The notes under the pieces: model-generated
The model's database searches: none
The model's input: the letters and a program-made list of their open reading frames with translations, nothing else
What the model was told of the DNA's origin: nothing
Shown here: piece after piece, positions 50,167 through 59,280 of the stretch
How the letters are laid out: every line of letters begins with the position of its first letter
Position numbering within the stretch: position 1 is the stretch's first letter
Origin: Cyclobacterium salsum
Lineage (GTDB): Bacteria > Bacteroidota > Bacteroidia > Cytophagales > Cyclobacteriaceae
DNA: 64,000 nucleotides
Direction: 5' to 3'
Assembly: GCF_010119245.1 (NCBI RefSeq)
Contig: NZ_WNKG01000001.1
Span: forward strand, 558,001 to 622,000
Translations under genes and position numbers: made by a program

Positions 50167-52260
50167 ATGAGAAAATTTAACTTATTACTCATCTGTACCT
50201 TCCTTGTCGCAGGCTGCCAGGTAGTATTAGCTCAGACAAATCTGGTAACGGTTAAATGGGGATTTGCGACCGCTGATTCCCTATTTGCTGCGCCGTATGT
50301 AGATGTTGACGAGTGGCGGGATGAGCCAATACGACATCGGTATGTACATGGAGGATTCGAAGGGACCGATACCCGGTTTTCGTTCTATTTTCCGCCAAAG
50401 GAGACCTATGAAGGCCGCTTCTTTCAGTACATTACCCCTATACCCGACAACGAAAACCTGTCTCAGGGTGCTACAGGAGAAGAAGACAAAATCAGTTTTT
50501 CTATCCAAAACGGTGCTTACTTTATAGAGACCAATGGTGGCGGAAACCCTGGAATCGGAGCCGATCGTCTTTATAATCCCTATAAAGCCAATGCCGCCAG
50601 TGCAGCGTTTTCCAGAACAGTGGCCAGGCAAATTTACCCTGCTGATCAGAGGCCATTCGGTTATGCATTTGGTGGTAGTGGCGGAGCCTATCGGACCATA
50701 GGTGGTTTTGAAAACACCGATACCTGGGACGGAGCAGTGCCGTACGTGGCCGGTTCGCCCATGGCCATCCCCAATGTATTTACGGTACGCATGCATGCGA
50801 TGCGGGTATTACAGGATAAGTTACCACAGATTGCGGATGCCATTGAACCAGGGGGTGGCGATATGTACGCCGGGCTAAACCCGATGGAGAAAGCGGCCCT
50901 TATGGAAGTTACGAAGATGGGCTTTCCCAAACAGGCATGGTTCAACTATGATAAAATGGGTATACATGCTTTTCCGGCTATATTTAAAGGAATGAAAATG
51001 GCCGATGTGGCTTATTTCACTGATTTCTGGACGGTACCCGGTTACCTGGGAAAGGACAAATACGAAACGATTGAGAGGGATCGCCTGCAACAGAAAGCCC
51101 GGATCAAAAAAATTATCACCAAAAGGGAAGCGTATGAGTTGGGATTGACTATAGCAAATGGTCCCGGCAACGCCAGGGGAACGGCCGATGCCGCCTGGCA
51201 AAATCTGGACCCAAAGACGGATACCCTCCCTGTCGCCTTTCAATTGGATTCGGGGCTGCCAGAGGTGCAATTCTTGGGAGGGGAACTCAACATCCTATCG
51301 GGTGAAACGAAAGGGAAAGCTTTGGCACTCAAATCCATTGACAATGACCTGGTCGTAGTAGATGCCATAGATCCTAAAATTGCCGCTTCCCTCCAGGTAG
51401 GTGATGAGGTACAGGTCGATAATAGCGATTATCTGGCCGCCCAAACCTATCATCGTCATCAGGTACCGGGCCCCGAGTATGAGGTATGGGATCAGTTCAG
51501 AGATGAAAACGGAAATCCTATCTATCCGCAACGCCCCATGTTGCTTGGCCCCATGTTTACACGAGCCACGGTTGGTGCCATGCCAACCGGTAATTTTAAG
51601 GGGAAAATGATTTTACTGGGTTCGCTGTGGGATACGGAGGCCTATCCCTGGCAATCAGACTGGTATCGTAAACAAGTAAAAGAATCCCTGGGGGATGCCT
51701 ATAAAGATAATTTTAGGCTGTGGTTTACCGATCATGCCAGTCACGGTGATGTTGCGGTGCCCGGTGATCCTACCCATATTGTCAGCTACCTAGGCGTGTT
51801 ACAGCAAGCCTTGCTGGACCTGAGCAATTGGGTCGAAAAGGGAATCGCACCCGCTGCGGCTACCAACTATAAAATTACCGATGGCCAGGTAATTGTCCCT
51901 GATGAAGCCAATGAAAGAAAGGGTATCCAACCCGTCATCCACCTCAAAGCTAATGGAAGCCAGAAGGCAGCGGTATCCGTCGGTGAAAACGTCACCTTAT
52001 CTGCTCAGATAGAAATACCCGAAAATCAGGGAAGCCTGGTGGATGTATCCTGGGATATGGATGGATCGGGTGATTTTTTGGCGAAGGAAAACCTGAGGGA
52101 TACAGATCAGCATAAAATGACCATTACACGAACCCATTCCTTTTCGGAATCGGGAACCTATTTTATCACCCTTAGGGCCGTCTCTCAGCGAAATGGAGAT
52201 ACGGAAACGCCATTCACCCGTATTCCTAATCTGGACCGCGTGAGGGTGGTGGTGAAGTAA
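50167..52260 (+). CDS. Secreted alpha/beta-hydrolase-like protein with C-terminal PKD domain
   Basis: A 697-residue exported protein; the N-terminus has both a lipobox-like VAGC (Cys17) and a possible signal cleavage at VLAQ. The sequence YAFGGSGGAYRTIGGFENTD places a probable nucleophile, Ser171, in a GxSGG elbow as in tannase or feruloyl-esterase-type hydrolases. HASHGD near residue 525 could supply the histidine. Residues about 610-697 form a PKD-like immunoglobulin fold (VSWDMDGSGDF, FSESGTYFITLRAVS). No assigned family is certain. As third gene after GH79 and an SDR, an esterase acting on acylated or methyl-esterified glycans is the working guess. Confidence 0.7.
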   Translation: MRKFNLLLICTFLVAGCQVVLAQTNLVTVKWGFATADSLFAAPYVDVDEWRDEPIRHRYVHGGFEGTDTRFSFYFPPKETYEGRFFQYITPIPDNENLSQGATGEEDKISFSIQNGAYFIETNGGGNPGIGADRLYNPYKANAASAAFSRTVARQIYPADQRPFGYAFGGSGGAYRTIGGFENTDTWDGAVPYVAGSPMAIPNVFTVRMHAMRVLQDKLPQIADAIEPGGGDMYAGLNPMEKAALMEVTKMGFPKQAWFNYDKMGIHAFPAIFKGMKMADVAYFTDFWTVPGYLGKDKYETIERDRLQQKARIKKIITKREAYELGLTIANGPGNARGTADAAWQNLDPKTDTLPVAFQLDSGLPEVQFLGGELNILSGETKGKALALKSIDNDLVVVDAIDPKIAASLQVGDEVQVDNSDYLAAQTYHRHQVPGPEYEVWDQFRDENGNPIYPQRPMLLGPMFTRATVGAMPTGNFKGKMILLGSLWDTEAYPWQSDWYRKQVKESLGDAYKDNFRLWFTDHASHGDVAVPGDPTHIVSYLGVLQQALLDLSNWVEKGIAPAAATNYKITDGQVIVPDEANERKGIQPVIHLKANGSQKAAVSVGENVTLSAQIEIPENQGSLVDVSWDMDGSGDFLAKENLRDTDQHKMTITRTHSFSESGTYFITLRAVSQRNGDTETPFTRIPNLDRVRVVVK

Positions 52261-52534
52261 TAATCAGCAGCAACCCCAATCGAAAAATATCAGGTCAATT
52301 CTTTAGCAGAAACTAAGAATAGTAACGGCAGGCTTGGATCCAGGTATTTAAACTGATTGCCGGTGGTTCTGGCAACTCGACAACAAAGGGACCATTTATC
52401 AGTATCAGTTAAAAAATTCGCTAATTGCCGTATCCCCCTTGCCGTATGCTCAAACGCCAAAAATACATGGTGTGGTTCGTATTTCCTGGAAATGAACGTT
52501 TTATGGCCCGTTTTAGGATCCGTTAACAGGGTAA

Positions 52535-53593
52535 TTATTTTTTCAATATTTTATCAATAATGGCAGCGGTCACCTCCTGGGTAGATGCTTTCCCACCTAA
52601 ATCTCGGGTACGTATTTCTCCCTCTCGTATGTTAGTTTCGATAGCTTGCATCAGTAAGTTGGCACCTTCATACTCACCCAAATGATCAAGCATCATTTGC
52701 GCAGTCCAGAAGCAAGCAATGGGGTTAGCAATGTTGAGACCCGCAATATCAGGGGCACTGCCGTGGACGGGTTCAAACATACTTGGATAATCCCGTTCCG
52801 GGTTGATATTAGCACCGGCAGCAATACCCATTCCTCCAACCACCGCCGGTCCCAAATCGGACAAAATATCGCCGAATAAATTACTCGCAACCACTACATC
52901 AAACCAGTCGGGATGCTGTACAAAATGAGCGGTAAGAATATCAATATGAAATTGGTTCTTTTCAACCTGAGGATAAGCTTTTCCAATTTCTTGAAATCGT
53001 TGGTCCCAAAACGGCATTGTATGGATGATCCCATTGGATTTTGTCGCACTTGTAATTTTCTTTCTTCTTGTATTGGACAATTCAAAAGCAAATTTCATTA
53101 CTTTATCAACACCCTTTTTGGTGAAAATACTTTCTTGAATGACCACTTCATTTTCCGTGCCTTCGTAGATTTTACCACCAGCGGATGAATACTCTCCCTC
53201 ATTATTTTCTCGTACGATGTAAAAATCCACGTTACCGGGGTTTTTCAAAGGGGACGAAATACCATCTAACAGACGTACTGGGCGAAGATTTACATATTGC
53301 TGAAAAGTTCTTCTAATTGGAATCAATAATCCCCATAACGAAACATGGTCGGGGACTCCTGGATAGCCTACGGCTCCCAAAAATATGCTGTCACTATCTC
53401 TTAGTCGATCTAAACCATCATCGGGCATCATTTTTCCCTGTTTTAGGTAATACTCACACCCGTAATCATGGTTTGTAAACTTGAAGGAAAAACCACATTG
53501 GGCAGCGATGGCATCCAACACTTTTACTGATTCTCGAATAACTTCTTTTCCGATTCCGTCGCCTGGTACAATCGCTATTTCGTAAGATTTCAT
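52535..53593 (-). CDS. Tartrate dehydrogenase/D-malate dehydrogenase (decarboxylating), TtuC/DmlA family
   Basis: A 352-residue beta-decarboxylating dehydrogenase of the isopropylmalate/isocitrate type. It has IVPGDGIGKEVI at the N-terminus, RPVRLLDG and VRENNEGEYSSAGG in the substrate region, and a metal site in DWFDVVVASNLFGDILSD. The cofactor-binding segment FEPVHGSAPDIAGLNIANP has the aspartate/isoleucine pattern of NAD use. The VRENNEGEYSS form is characteristic of tartrate/D-malate enzymes rather than LeuB. These enzymes turn D-malate to pyruvate and tartrate to oxaloglycolate or glycerate. It lies on the same strand as the SMP-30/enolase-family genes but about 390 bases away. A sugar-acid catabolic role fits. 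Confidence 0.88.
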   Translation of the reverse strand: MKSYEIAIVPGDGIGKEVIRESVKVLDAIAAQCGFSFKFTNHDYGCEYYLKQGKMMPDDGLDRLRDSDSIFLGAVGYPGVPDHVSLWGLLIPIRRTFQQYVNLRPVRLLDGISSPLKNPGNVDFYIVRENNEGEYSSAGGKIYEGTENEVVIQESIFTKKGVDKVMKFAFELSNTRRKKITSATKSNGIIHTMPFWDQRFQEIGKAYPQVEKNQFHIDILTAHFVQHPDWFDVVVASNLFGDILSDLGPAVVGGMGIAAGANINPERDYPSMFEPVHGSAPDIAGLNIANPIACFWTAQMMLDHLGEYEGANLLMQAIETNIREGEIRTRDLGGKASTQEVTAAIIDKILKK

Positions 53594-53982
53594 TTACGCT
53601 AGTTAGTTAAAAATTTAAACAAGCATTTAATTTTTGGCTCAAATGCGATAGAACACTTATATAAACGGAAGTTTTGAAAGGCTATTTTTCGATGACTAGC
53701 ATTCGATAATCAGTTTCGGCTGTGTGTCGCAGCTAACATGAGGGTATCTTATGTTTGAAGAAGACAATATAGGGACTTGTAACACTTGCTCAAATAACAG
53801 GATACCTAATGTTGTTTTGAGTTTTTCCAATAATTCGCGATATTCCACCAAGCCAACCCATTTAATACTAGCTTCCCTTTCTGTTTATCCGGTTTTACCG
53901 GTCTATTGCGCAGGGAAACCGACCGGTGTTGCAAACGACCCCTCTGCTACTGTTACATACCTCTCCCGATGGAAGCCCCACC
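53594..53982. other. Intergenic region with an inverted repeat
   Basis: These 389 bases lie between two minus-strand genes. ACCGGTC (53897-53903) and GACCGGT (53921-53927) form an inverted repeat 17 bases apart, about 55 bases past the 3' end of the monooxygenase gene. It could be an operator, but no T run supports a terminator. An 84-codon plus-strand frame runs through here into the antisense of the next gene and looks like chance. Confidence 0.4.
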
Positions 53983-54291
53983 TTAAATTCCCGCACCGCC
54001 AATAAGCTCCAGCTCCTGCCCTTTGGCTGGCGGGCCGTCCAGTAAGGGCATGGCCTGGGTGATGAGTTCCCGTACCCCTTCTACTTTCAATGAATTGTCG
54101 TGGTCCTCTTTGCTGTCCCAGATTTCGGTAATGTATACGGAATGGCTATCGGCCTTGTCCTTTCCGATTACATATAGCCTACACCCTTTAGCGGTAGCCA
54201 CCAATTCGGACGCTTGCAGTAAAATCGCTGCCAGGGCTTCCTGATGCCCGGGTTTTGCGGTCAATTTGCCATTCAATAGGTATTTGTTCAT
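53983..54291 (-). CDS. Antibiotic-biosynthesis-monooxygenase (ABM) domain protein, quinol monooxygenase-like
   Basis: A 102-residue ferredoxin-like alpha/beta protein. LLNGKLTAKPGHQEALAAILLQA opens the fold, with CRLYVIGKDKADSHSVYITEIW and the helix after DSKEDHDNSLK as in YgiN-type proteins. Members act as cofactor-free monooxygenases on quinols or simply bind small ligands; many have no known substrate. It lies 83 bases beyond the enolase-superfamily gene on the same strand. A second ABM protein is encoded at 63161-63475. Confidence 0.87.
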   Translation of the reverse strand: MNKYLLNGKLTAKPGHQEALAAILLQASELVATAKGCRLYVIGKDKADSHSVYITEIWDSKEDHDNSLKVEGVRELITQAMPLLDGPPAKGQELELIGGAGI

Positions 54292-54374
54292 TTTATACGG
54301 ATTAGCATTTATTGTTCTAAGGAGCTAAAGGTAACGAAACCTACCTTTACTTTTTTTCCTGCAGACTTACCGTG

Positions 54375-55646
54375 TTACCCGGTTACCACCCGGTGTTCCG
54401 CCACAAAATCCGGATCCAGCGTTACGCCCAGCCCCGGTCCCGTTGGAACGGTCACTTTGCCGCCTTTACTGGAAAGGCTGGAAGTTGGACTTTCCAGGGG
54501 GATTTCATTGTTAAATCCCTTGAATTCATGAAACGGTCCGGCATTGGCAACGGCCGATACAAAATGCATCATATACAGGTAGCCCAGGCCCGAGCCGGAA
54601 ATATGGGGCGTGCAGGGCATTCCTTTCAAGGCCGCCATTTTTGCCACCTTCATGGAACGAACCATTCCCCCAAAATAGAAAATATCGGGCTGCACGATGT
54701 CCAGGGCATCCTCCTTGATCAGCCAGCGAAAGCCATGCATGCTGGGTTCCTGCTCCCCACCGGCTACCGGAATCGTTATCGCTTTTGTGACTTCCCGGGT
54801 TTCTTCGTACCAGTCAAACGGCACAGGTTCCTCGTAAAAATCATAGGCATATTCCTCCATGAGTTTACCAATGCGTATGGCCTCTTTCGGAGTGTAGGAG
54901 CCGTTGGAATCGGCGTAGATCACCATTTCCGGCCCAAAACGCTCCCGGACCAGCGGGATTAGGGCTTCGGTCCTTCCGGGAGGATAATCGGCATTGTGAC
55001 TCATCCGGCCACCCACCTTGAATTTCAGGGCCCGGGCATCGGTTTCCCGGACATGCTTTTCAATCAGATCTATGGATTCCTCCGCCGATTTTCCCCGGTA
55101 ATTATTGGCCTGGTACACGGCAATTTCCGGATGGTAGATGGATGCTGCCAGCAAGGACCCCATGCTTTTATGGGCCAATTTGCCCAGCAAGTCCAGAATG
55201 GCAAACTCCAGGGTGGCCAGGGGCACCCAGAAGGCCAGGTTTTGCAATTTGTAATTGCTCTGGTACACGTACACCTCCTCCAAAAGCTTTTCCCATTCCC
55301 GGGCATCCTTGCCGATAAAAAAGGGCTGAATGCGGTTGACAAAAATGGGGTACAGGTGCTTCATCTGCATGTTGTTGCTTACGGATAGCCCTTCGGCACC
55401 CTCTTTGGAGCGAACGCGACAGATAAAGTTATCTCCCTTGCGCAGCAATTCTACTGTCTCAATCCAGACCGGATCCTTTAGCTCGTCCAGACGCAACACG
55501 GGCTCGGCTAAAATTCGGTCCAGGGCCTCCTCCTGCCTGTCCGGTTCCGGCGCATTTTTTCCAGAAACGCCCGCAGGCAGGCCGGTCATACCGACTACTG
55601 CCCCCAGGGCAGAACGCTTGATAAATTTCCGTCTATTCTCTATCAT
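54375..55646 (-). CDS. Enolase superfamily (mandelate racemase group) sugar-acid dehydratase/racemase, Tat-exported
   Basis: A 423-residue enzyme whose N-terminus, NRRKFIKRSALGAVVG, is a twin-arginine signal, so export in folded form is expected. The barrel carries the base pair in LKFKVGG (KxK), metal ligands in YADSNGSYT, DFYEEPVPF and AGGEQEPS, and the His-Asp dyad in DIVQPDIFYFGG and TPHISGSGLG. This is the mandelate-racemase subgroup, mostly acid-sugar dehydratases. The SMP-30-type lactonase gene precedes it by 3 bases, so lactone opening followed by aldonate dehydration is a natural pathway. The exact acid sugar is unknown. Confidence 0.87.
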   Translation of the reverse strand: MIENRRKFIKRSALGAVVGMTGLPAGVSGKNAPEPDRQEEALDRILAEPVLRLDELKDPVWIETVELLRKGDNFICRVRSKEGAEGLSVSNNMQMKHLYPIFVNRIQPFFIGKDAREWEKLLEEVYVYQSNYKLQNLAFWVPLATLEFAILDLLGKLAHKSMGSLLAASIYHPEIAVYQANNYRGKSAEESIDLIEKHVRETDARALKFKVGGRMSHNADYPPGRTEALIPLVRERFGPEMVIYADSNGSYTPKEAIRIGKLMEEYAYDFYEEPVPFDWYEETREVTKAITIPVAGGEQEPSMHGFRWLIKEDALDIVQPDIFYFGGMVRSMKVAKMAALKGMPCTPHISGSGLGYLYMMHFVSAVANAGPFHEFKGFNNEIPLESPTSSLSSKGGKVTVPTGPGLGVTLDPDFVAEHRVVTG

Positions 55647-55649
55647 AGT

Positions 55650-56594
55650 TTACTCGTTTCCGGCCACTTTTAATTCCACGGCATACAGACCCGTCCTTGC
55701 GGTCACAAAAAGCGTTTTCCCCTCCGGGCCTCCAAAGGCCAGGTTGGAGGGGGTTTCCGGGAAGCGAATAGTACCGAGATGCCGTCCATTGGACGCAAAT
55801 ACCAATACTCCTCCCGGCCCGGTGGCAAAGAGGTTGCCCTGCTTATCCACTTTAATGCCATCCGGATTCCCATTGCCAGACAGACCTGAGGCATTGAAAA
55901 AAAGGCTACCCTTGCCTACCTTCCCCCCTTTGCTAACGGGGTACTTCATGTATTTTTTGGGCCGGTCCGAATTGGCCACGTACAGCGTGCGCTCGTCCGG
56001 GGACAGGGCCAGCCCGTTGGGCCGGTACAGATCCTCGTCGATCAGGGTTGTCTTCCCTTTGTAAAAGCGGTATACTCCATAAATACCCAAGGTATCGCTG
56101 GCGTCTGCTGGCAGTCCATATGGGGGGTCGGTGAAGTAGATGGCTCCATTGCTGTGCACAATCAGGTCATTGGGACTGTTAAGCCGGGTGCCTTTGTATG
56201 CTGTTACCACGGCATCGTACTGTCCCTCCGGACTTAGCTGGCCAATCTTTCTGCCACCGTGTTCGGCCATCAGCAAGTTCCCTTCCGCATCGTAGGTCAG
56301 GCCATTGGAATTGTGGCTGGGTTCCCTAAAAACGCTTACTTGCTCTCCAGGCTTCCACTGATAGATGGTATTGGCGGGAATATCGCTAAACAGCAAATGA
56401 CCTTCCTCCTTGTTCCAGACGGGCCCCTCGGTAAACCGAAAGCCATCTGCCAATTTTTTTATTTCCGCATCCTCGGCTACCAAATCCAGCAGGGCCTGGT
56501 CTTTTACGTCCAGGTTTTGACCAAAAACCGGGAGAAGAAATAGGAAGAAAAGAGAGAAAGAACTGATTAGGCGTAGGCGGGACGTTATTTTCAT
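55650..56594 (-). CDS. SMP-30/gluconolactonase family lactonase, exported
   Basis: The ATG at 56594 gives a 314-residue protein with a signal peptide (basic start, SSFSLFFLFLLPVFGQ). The six-bladed propeller is recognised from GFRFTEGPVWNKEEGHLLFSD, with the metal-ligand glutamate in TEGP. Others are SHNSNGLTYDAEGNLLMAEH, LNSPNDLIVHSNGAIYFTDPPYG, LYRPNGLALSPDERTLYVANS and GNPDGIKVDKQGNLFA. These hold the asparagine and aspartate metal ligands of gluconolactonases. It would hydrolyse a sugar lactone in the periplasm. It is the first gene of a unit with the Tat-exported enolase-superfamily enzyme, so both act outside the cytoplasm. Confidence 0.9.
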   Translation of the reverse strand: MKITSRLRLISSFSLFFLFLLPVFGQNLDVKDQALLDLVAEDAEIKKLADGFRFTEGPVWNKEEGHLLFSDIPANTIYQWKPGEQVSVFREPSHNSNGLTYDAEGNLLMAEHGGRKIGQLSPEGQYDAVVTAYKGTRLNSPNDLIVHSNGAIYFTDPPYGLPADASDTLGIYGVYRFYKGKTTLIDEDLYRPNGLALSPDERTLYVANSDRPKKYMKYPVSKGGKVGKGSLFFNASGLSGNGNPDGIKVDKQGNLFATGPGGVLVFASNGRHLGTIRFPETPSNLAFGGPEGKTLFVTARTGLYAVELKVAGNE

Positions 56595-56693
56595 GGTTTT
56601 TGGGTTTGATGGTTCTAAAGGAAATATACAGGAATCCATCTAAAAGGCAATGGCCTACCGCTCAAATCATTTGGAAAAGAGGGAGGATGGCCT

Positions 56694-57731
56694 TCAATAA
56701 CTCATCTCATCAATCTTCACTTTGCCGCGGAAGGTAAGGTACACAAAGGTCGTGTACCCAATTACCAGTGGTGTCCCGATGGCAGCAAAGGTCAGCATGA
56801 TTCCCAGGGACTTGTCCGAAGCAGCGGCATTATAGACAGTGATGTTATATTGAGGATCCAACGTAGACACCAGCAGGTTGGGGTACAATTCGATCGCTAC
56901 CAACACCAGCAACAAACTAATCGTCAGGGAAGAAAAAAAGAAAGCCTGCCCGTATTTCTTTTTACTCGACAAGCGGGGCACATTGGCTATACTCAAAAAC
57001 ACCAGCAGCGGAACGATAAATAAAACGGGTTGATCCCGAAACGTGTCGGACAGATGCGGAATGTAAATCAGCGTATACAGGGAGGTGATGCCAAAGCTCA
57101 CCATAAAGAAAATCATGCCCTTTTTTAGTAAAACAGTTAGTTTTGCGTACATCCTACCTTCTGTTTTCAATAGCAGGTAGATGGCACCATGGCTCATCAT
57201 CAGCGCGAGGGTAGAAATACCTACCATCAGTGCAAAAGGGTTCAGGAAGGTAAAAAAACCACCGCCCTCGTATTCAAAATTTTCCCCTATGGGCAAGCCC
57301 AGCAATACGTTTCCCAGCACTACGCCTAACAAAAAAGGCAAAACGATACTGGATACGGAATAGGAAATATCCCACATCTTCCGCCACCAGGCCATTTCCT
57401 CTTTGCCGCGAAATTCAATGGACACGGCCCGAAAAATAATGAACATCAAAAACAACATAAAAGGAATGTACATGCCGGAAAGCAAGGTAGCATACATCAC
57501 CGGAAATCCGGCAAAAAGGGCTCCTCCGCCAATGACCAACCAAACCTCATTGCCATCCCATACCGGACCAATGGCATTCAGTGCCAGGCGCCGGCTTTTT
57601 TCCTGTTTGAAAAACAAGTGCCAGGCCCCTGCGCCAAAATCAAATCCATCCAGGATGGCGTAGCCCGAAAACAGGCCACCAACCACCAGAAACCAAAGTG
57701 TGGGATAATCGATACCGGCTAGTGTTTCCAT
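56694..57731 (-). CDS. cydB: Cytochrome bd oxidase subunit II
   Basis: A 345-residue membrane protein with about eight or nine helices. CydB features are LWFLVVGGLFSGYAILDGFDFGAGAWH (residues about 13-39) and PVWDGNEVWLVIGGGALFAGFP. Next is FRAVSIEFRGKEEMAWWRKMWD, followed by GVVLGNVLLGLP and NPFALMVGISTLALMMSHGAIYL. It pairs with CydA, encoded 6 bases upstream, to form the high-affinity quinol oxidase used at low oxygen. No cydDC assembly transporter or cydX-like small subunit was seen beside it. Confidence 0.95.
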   Translation of the reverse strand: METLAGIDYPTLWFLVVGGLFSGYAILDGFDFGAGAWHLFFKQEKSRRLALNAIGPVWDGNEVWLVIGGGALFAGFPVMYATLLSGMYIPFMLFLMFIIFRAVSIEFRGKEEMAWWRKMWDISYSVSSIVLPFLLGVVLGNVLLGLPIGENFEYEGGGFFTFLNPFALMVGISTLALMMSHGAIYLLLKTEGRMYAKLTVLLKKGMIFFMVSFGITSLYTLIYIPHLSDTFRDQPVLFIVPLLVFLSIANVPRLSSKKKYGQAFFFSSLTISLLLVLVAIELYPNLLVSTLDPQYNITVYNAAASDKSLGIMLTFAAIGTPLVIGYTTFVYLTFRGKVKIDEMSY

Positions 57732-57737
57732 CTGATC

Positions 57738-59129
57738 TTAGTTAGGTTTTGAAAATGATTGGGCGACTTCCCGTTGAAAGGGACGGTCATTGTCATCCTT
57801 TTCCTCATAGGGCCCATGTTTGATCTTTTTATTCAATAAATATAAAAATAAGAGCAACAACAGGGTGTAGATAAAGAAAAACATAATCAAGGAAAAAAGC
57901 ACCTGATTTTCGGTGACCGATTTACTCAGGGCATCGCTGGTACGCAAAAGCCCATAGACCACCCAGGGTTGCCTTCCCATTTCTGCCGCAAACCAACCCA
58001 CCTGGTTGGCTACCTGCGGCAGGATAACCGAAAAGGAAAAAACCCAGAGCAGGCCTTTGCTTTCGAACAAATCACCCTTGATCCACTTGTAACAGGCAAA
58101 TAGGGTCAACGCAATCAAAAACATCCCAATGGATACCATAATGTGGTAAAACTGAAATACGGCGTTAATCTGAGAAGGACGATCTTCTTCCTTGAAGGCA
58201 TTGAGGCCGGTAACCGGTGTATCGAAGCGGTAATCCAGCAGGAAGGAAAGCCCTCCGGGCACCTTTACGCCCCACACCTGTTGCGATTCTTTGTCTACCC
58301 ATCCAAATAGGTACATGTCTCCGGGGGCAGCGGCTTCGAAATGCCCTTCAAAAGCCGCCAACTTGGCGGGCTGGTTCTCTGCCACGCCGTTTGCCGAACT
58401 GTGACCGGAAACCAATTGAGACAGGGAAAAAATAGTAGCTACTACCAGGGCGATGCGGAAGGCTTTTTTGGAGATATCCACAAACCTGCCTTTGCGCAGG
58501 TAGTAGGCATGCACGCTTAATACCAGAAAAGCTCCTGCCAGAAAGGCTCCCTGCCAGGTATGAATCAACCGGTCCATGCTGGAGGGGTTGAATACCATTT
58601 CCCAGAAATCGGTGATCTCAGCCCTGGCTTCCATCCCCTCGCCTACGACATGGAAACCGGCAGGTGTTTGCTGCCAGCTGTTGGCAATGACAATCCATAC
58701 CGCTGAAAACATGGACCCCAAAAAGACGCCCATGGTAGCAACCCAGTGCACCCAGGGCTTTACACGGTTCCAGCCAAACAGCAGCACCCCCAGAAAACCG
58801 CTTTCCAGGGCAAAAGCAAAAATGCCTTCTGCCGCCAGCGCACTTCCAAACACATCGCCTACGTAGCGGGAGTAAGTGGCCCAGTTGGTGCCAAACTCAA
58901 ATTCCATGACTATTCCCGTGGCCACACCGATACCGAAAGTCAGGGCAAAAATCCGGGTCCAGAATTTGGCCAGGATTTCATATTCTTTATTTCCCGTCTT
59001 CAAATACAGGGACTCCATGATCACCATGATCAGACCCAGGCCAATACTAAGGGGCGGGTAGATGTAATGGAAAGCTATCGTAAAAGCAAATTGAATCCGG
59101 GATAATATTTCTACATCCATATGCGGCAA
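57738..59129 (-). CDS. cydA: Cytochrome bd oxidase subunit I
   Basis: A 463-residue subunit carrying hemes b558, b595 and d. The N-terminal LSRIQFAFTIAFHYIYPPLSIGLG holds a heme-ligand histidine (His21). EFEFGTNWATYSRYVGDVFG, FLSVH in helix 5, and the closing GWFAAEMGRQPWVVYGLLRT with the methionine ligand and GRQPW motif are all present. The Q-loop between helices 6 and 7 is short, without the long insertion of E. coli CydA. Two starts 9 bases apart are possible. It is followed directly by cydB. The 150 bases upstream hold no recognised regulator site. Confidence 0.95.
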   Translation of the reverse strand: MPHMDVEILSRIQFAFTIAFHYIYPPLSIGLGLIMVIMESLYLKTGNKEYEILAKFWTRIFALTFGIGVATGIVMEFEFGTNWATYSRYVGDVFGSALAAEGIFAFALESGFLGVLLFGWNRVKPWVHWVATMGVFLGSMFSAVWIVIANSWQQTPAGFHVVGEGMEARAEITDFWEMVFNPSSMDRLIHTWQGAFLAGAFLVLSVHAYYLRKGRFVDISKKAFRIALVVATIFSLSQLVSGHSSANGVAENQPAKLAAFEGHFEAAAPGDMYLFGWVDKESQQVWGVKVPGGLSFLLDYRFDTPVTGLNAFKEEDRPSQINAVFQFYHIMVSIGMFLIALTLFACYKWIKGDLFESKGLLWVFSFSVILPQVANQVGWFAAEMGRQPWVVYGLLRTSDALSKSVTENQVLFSLIMFFFIYTLLLLLFLYLLNKKIKHGPYEEKDDNDRPFQREVAQSFSKPN

Positions 59130-59280
59130 GGATTGGTGAAAAGGAAACGCATACTCCTATACTAAATCCAGGTAACCTGTATTTTCTGGTAGGCCTCCTA
59201 AATCTCTGAAAATCTGCCGAAAAATCCACTTACACCGGCTGTAAATTTTCCTGAATTTTATCATGTATATCAGACCATCT

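Noticed and set aside
53751-54005. 84-codon plus-strand frame between two minus-strand genes.
   Set aside because: No domain or signal, runs into the antisense of the monooxygenase gene, and has no promoter match.
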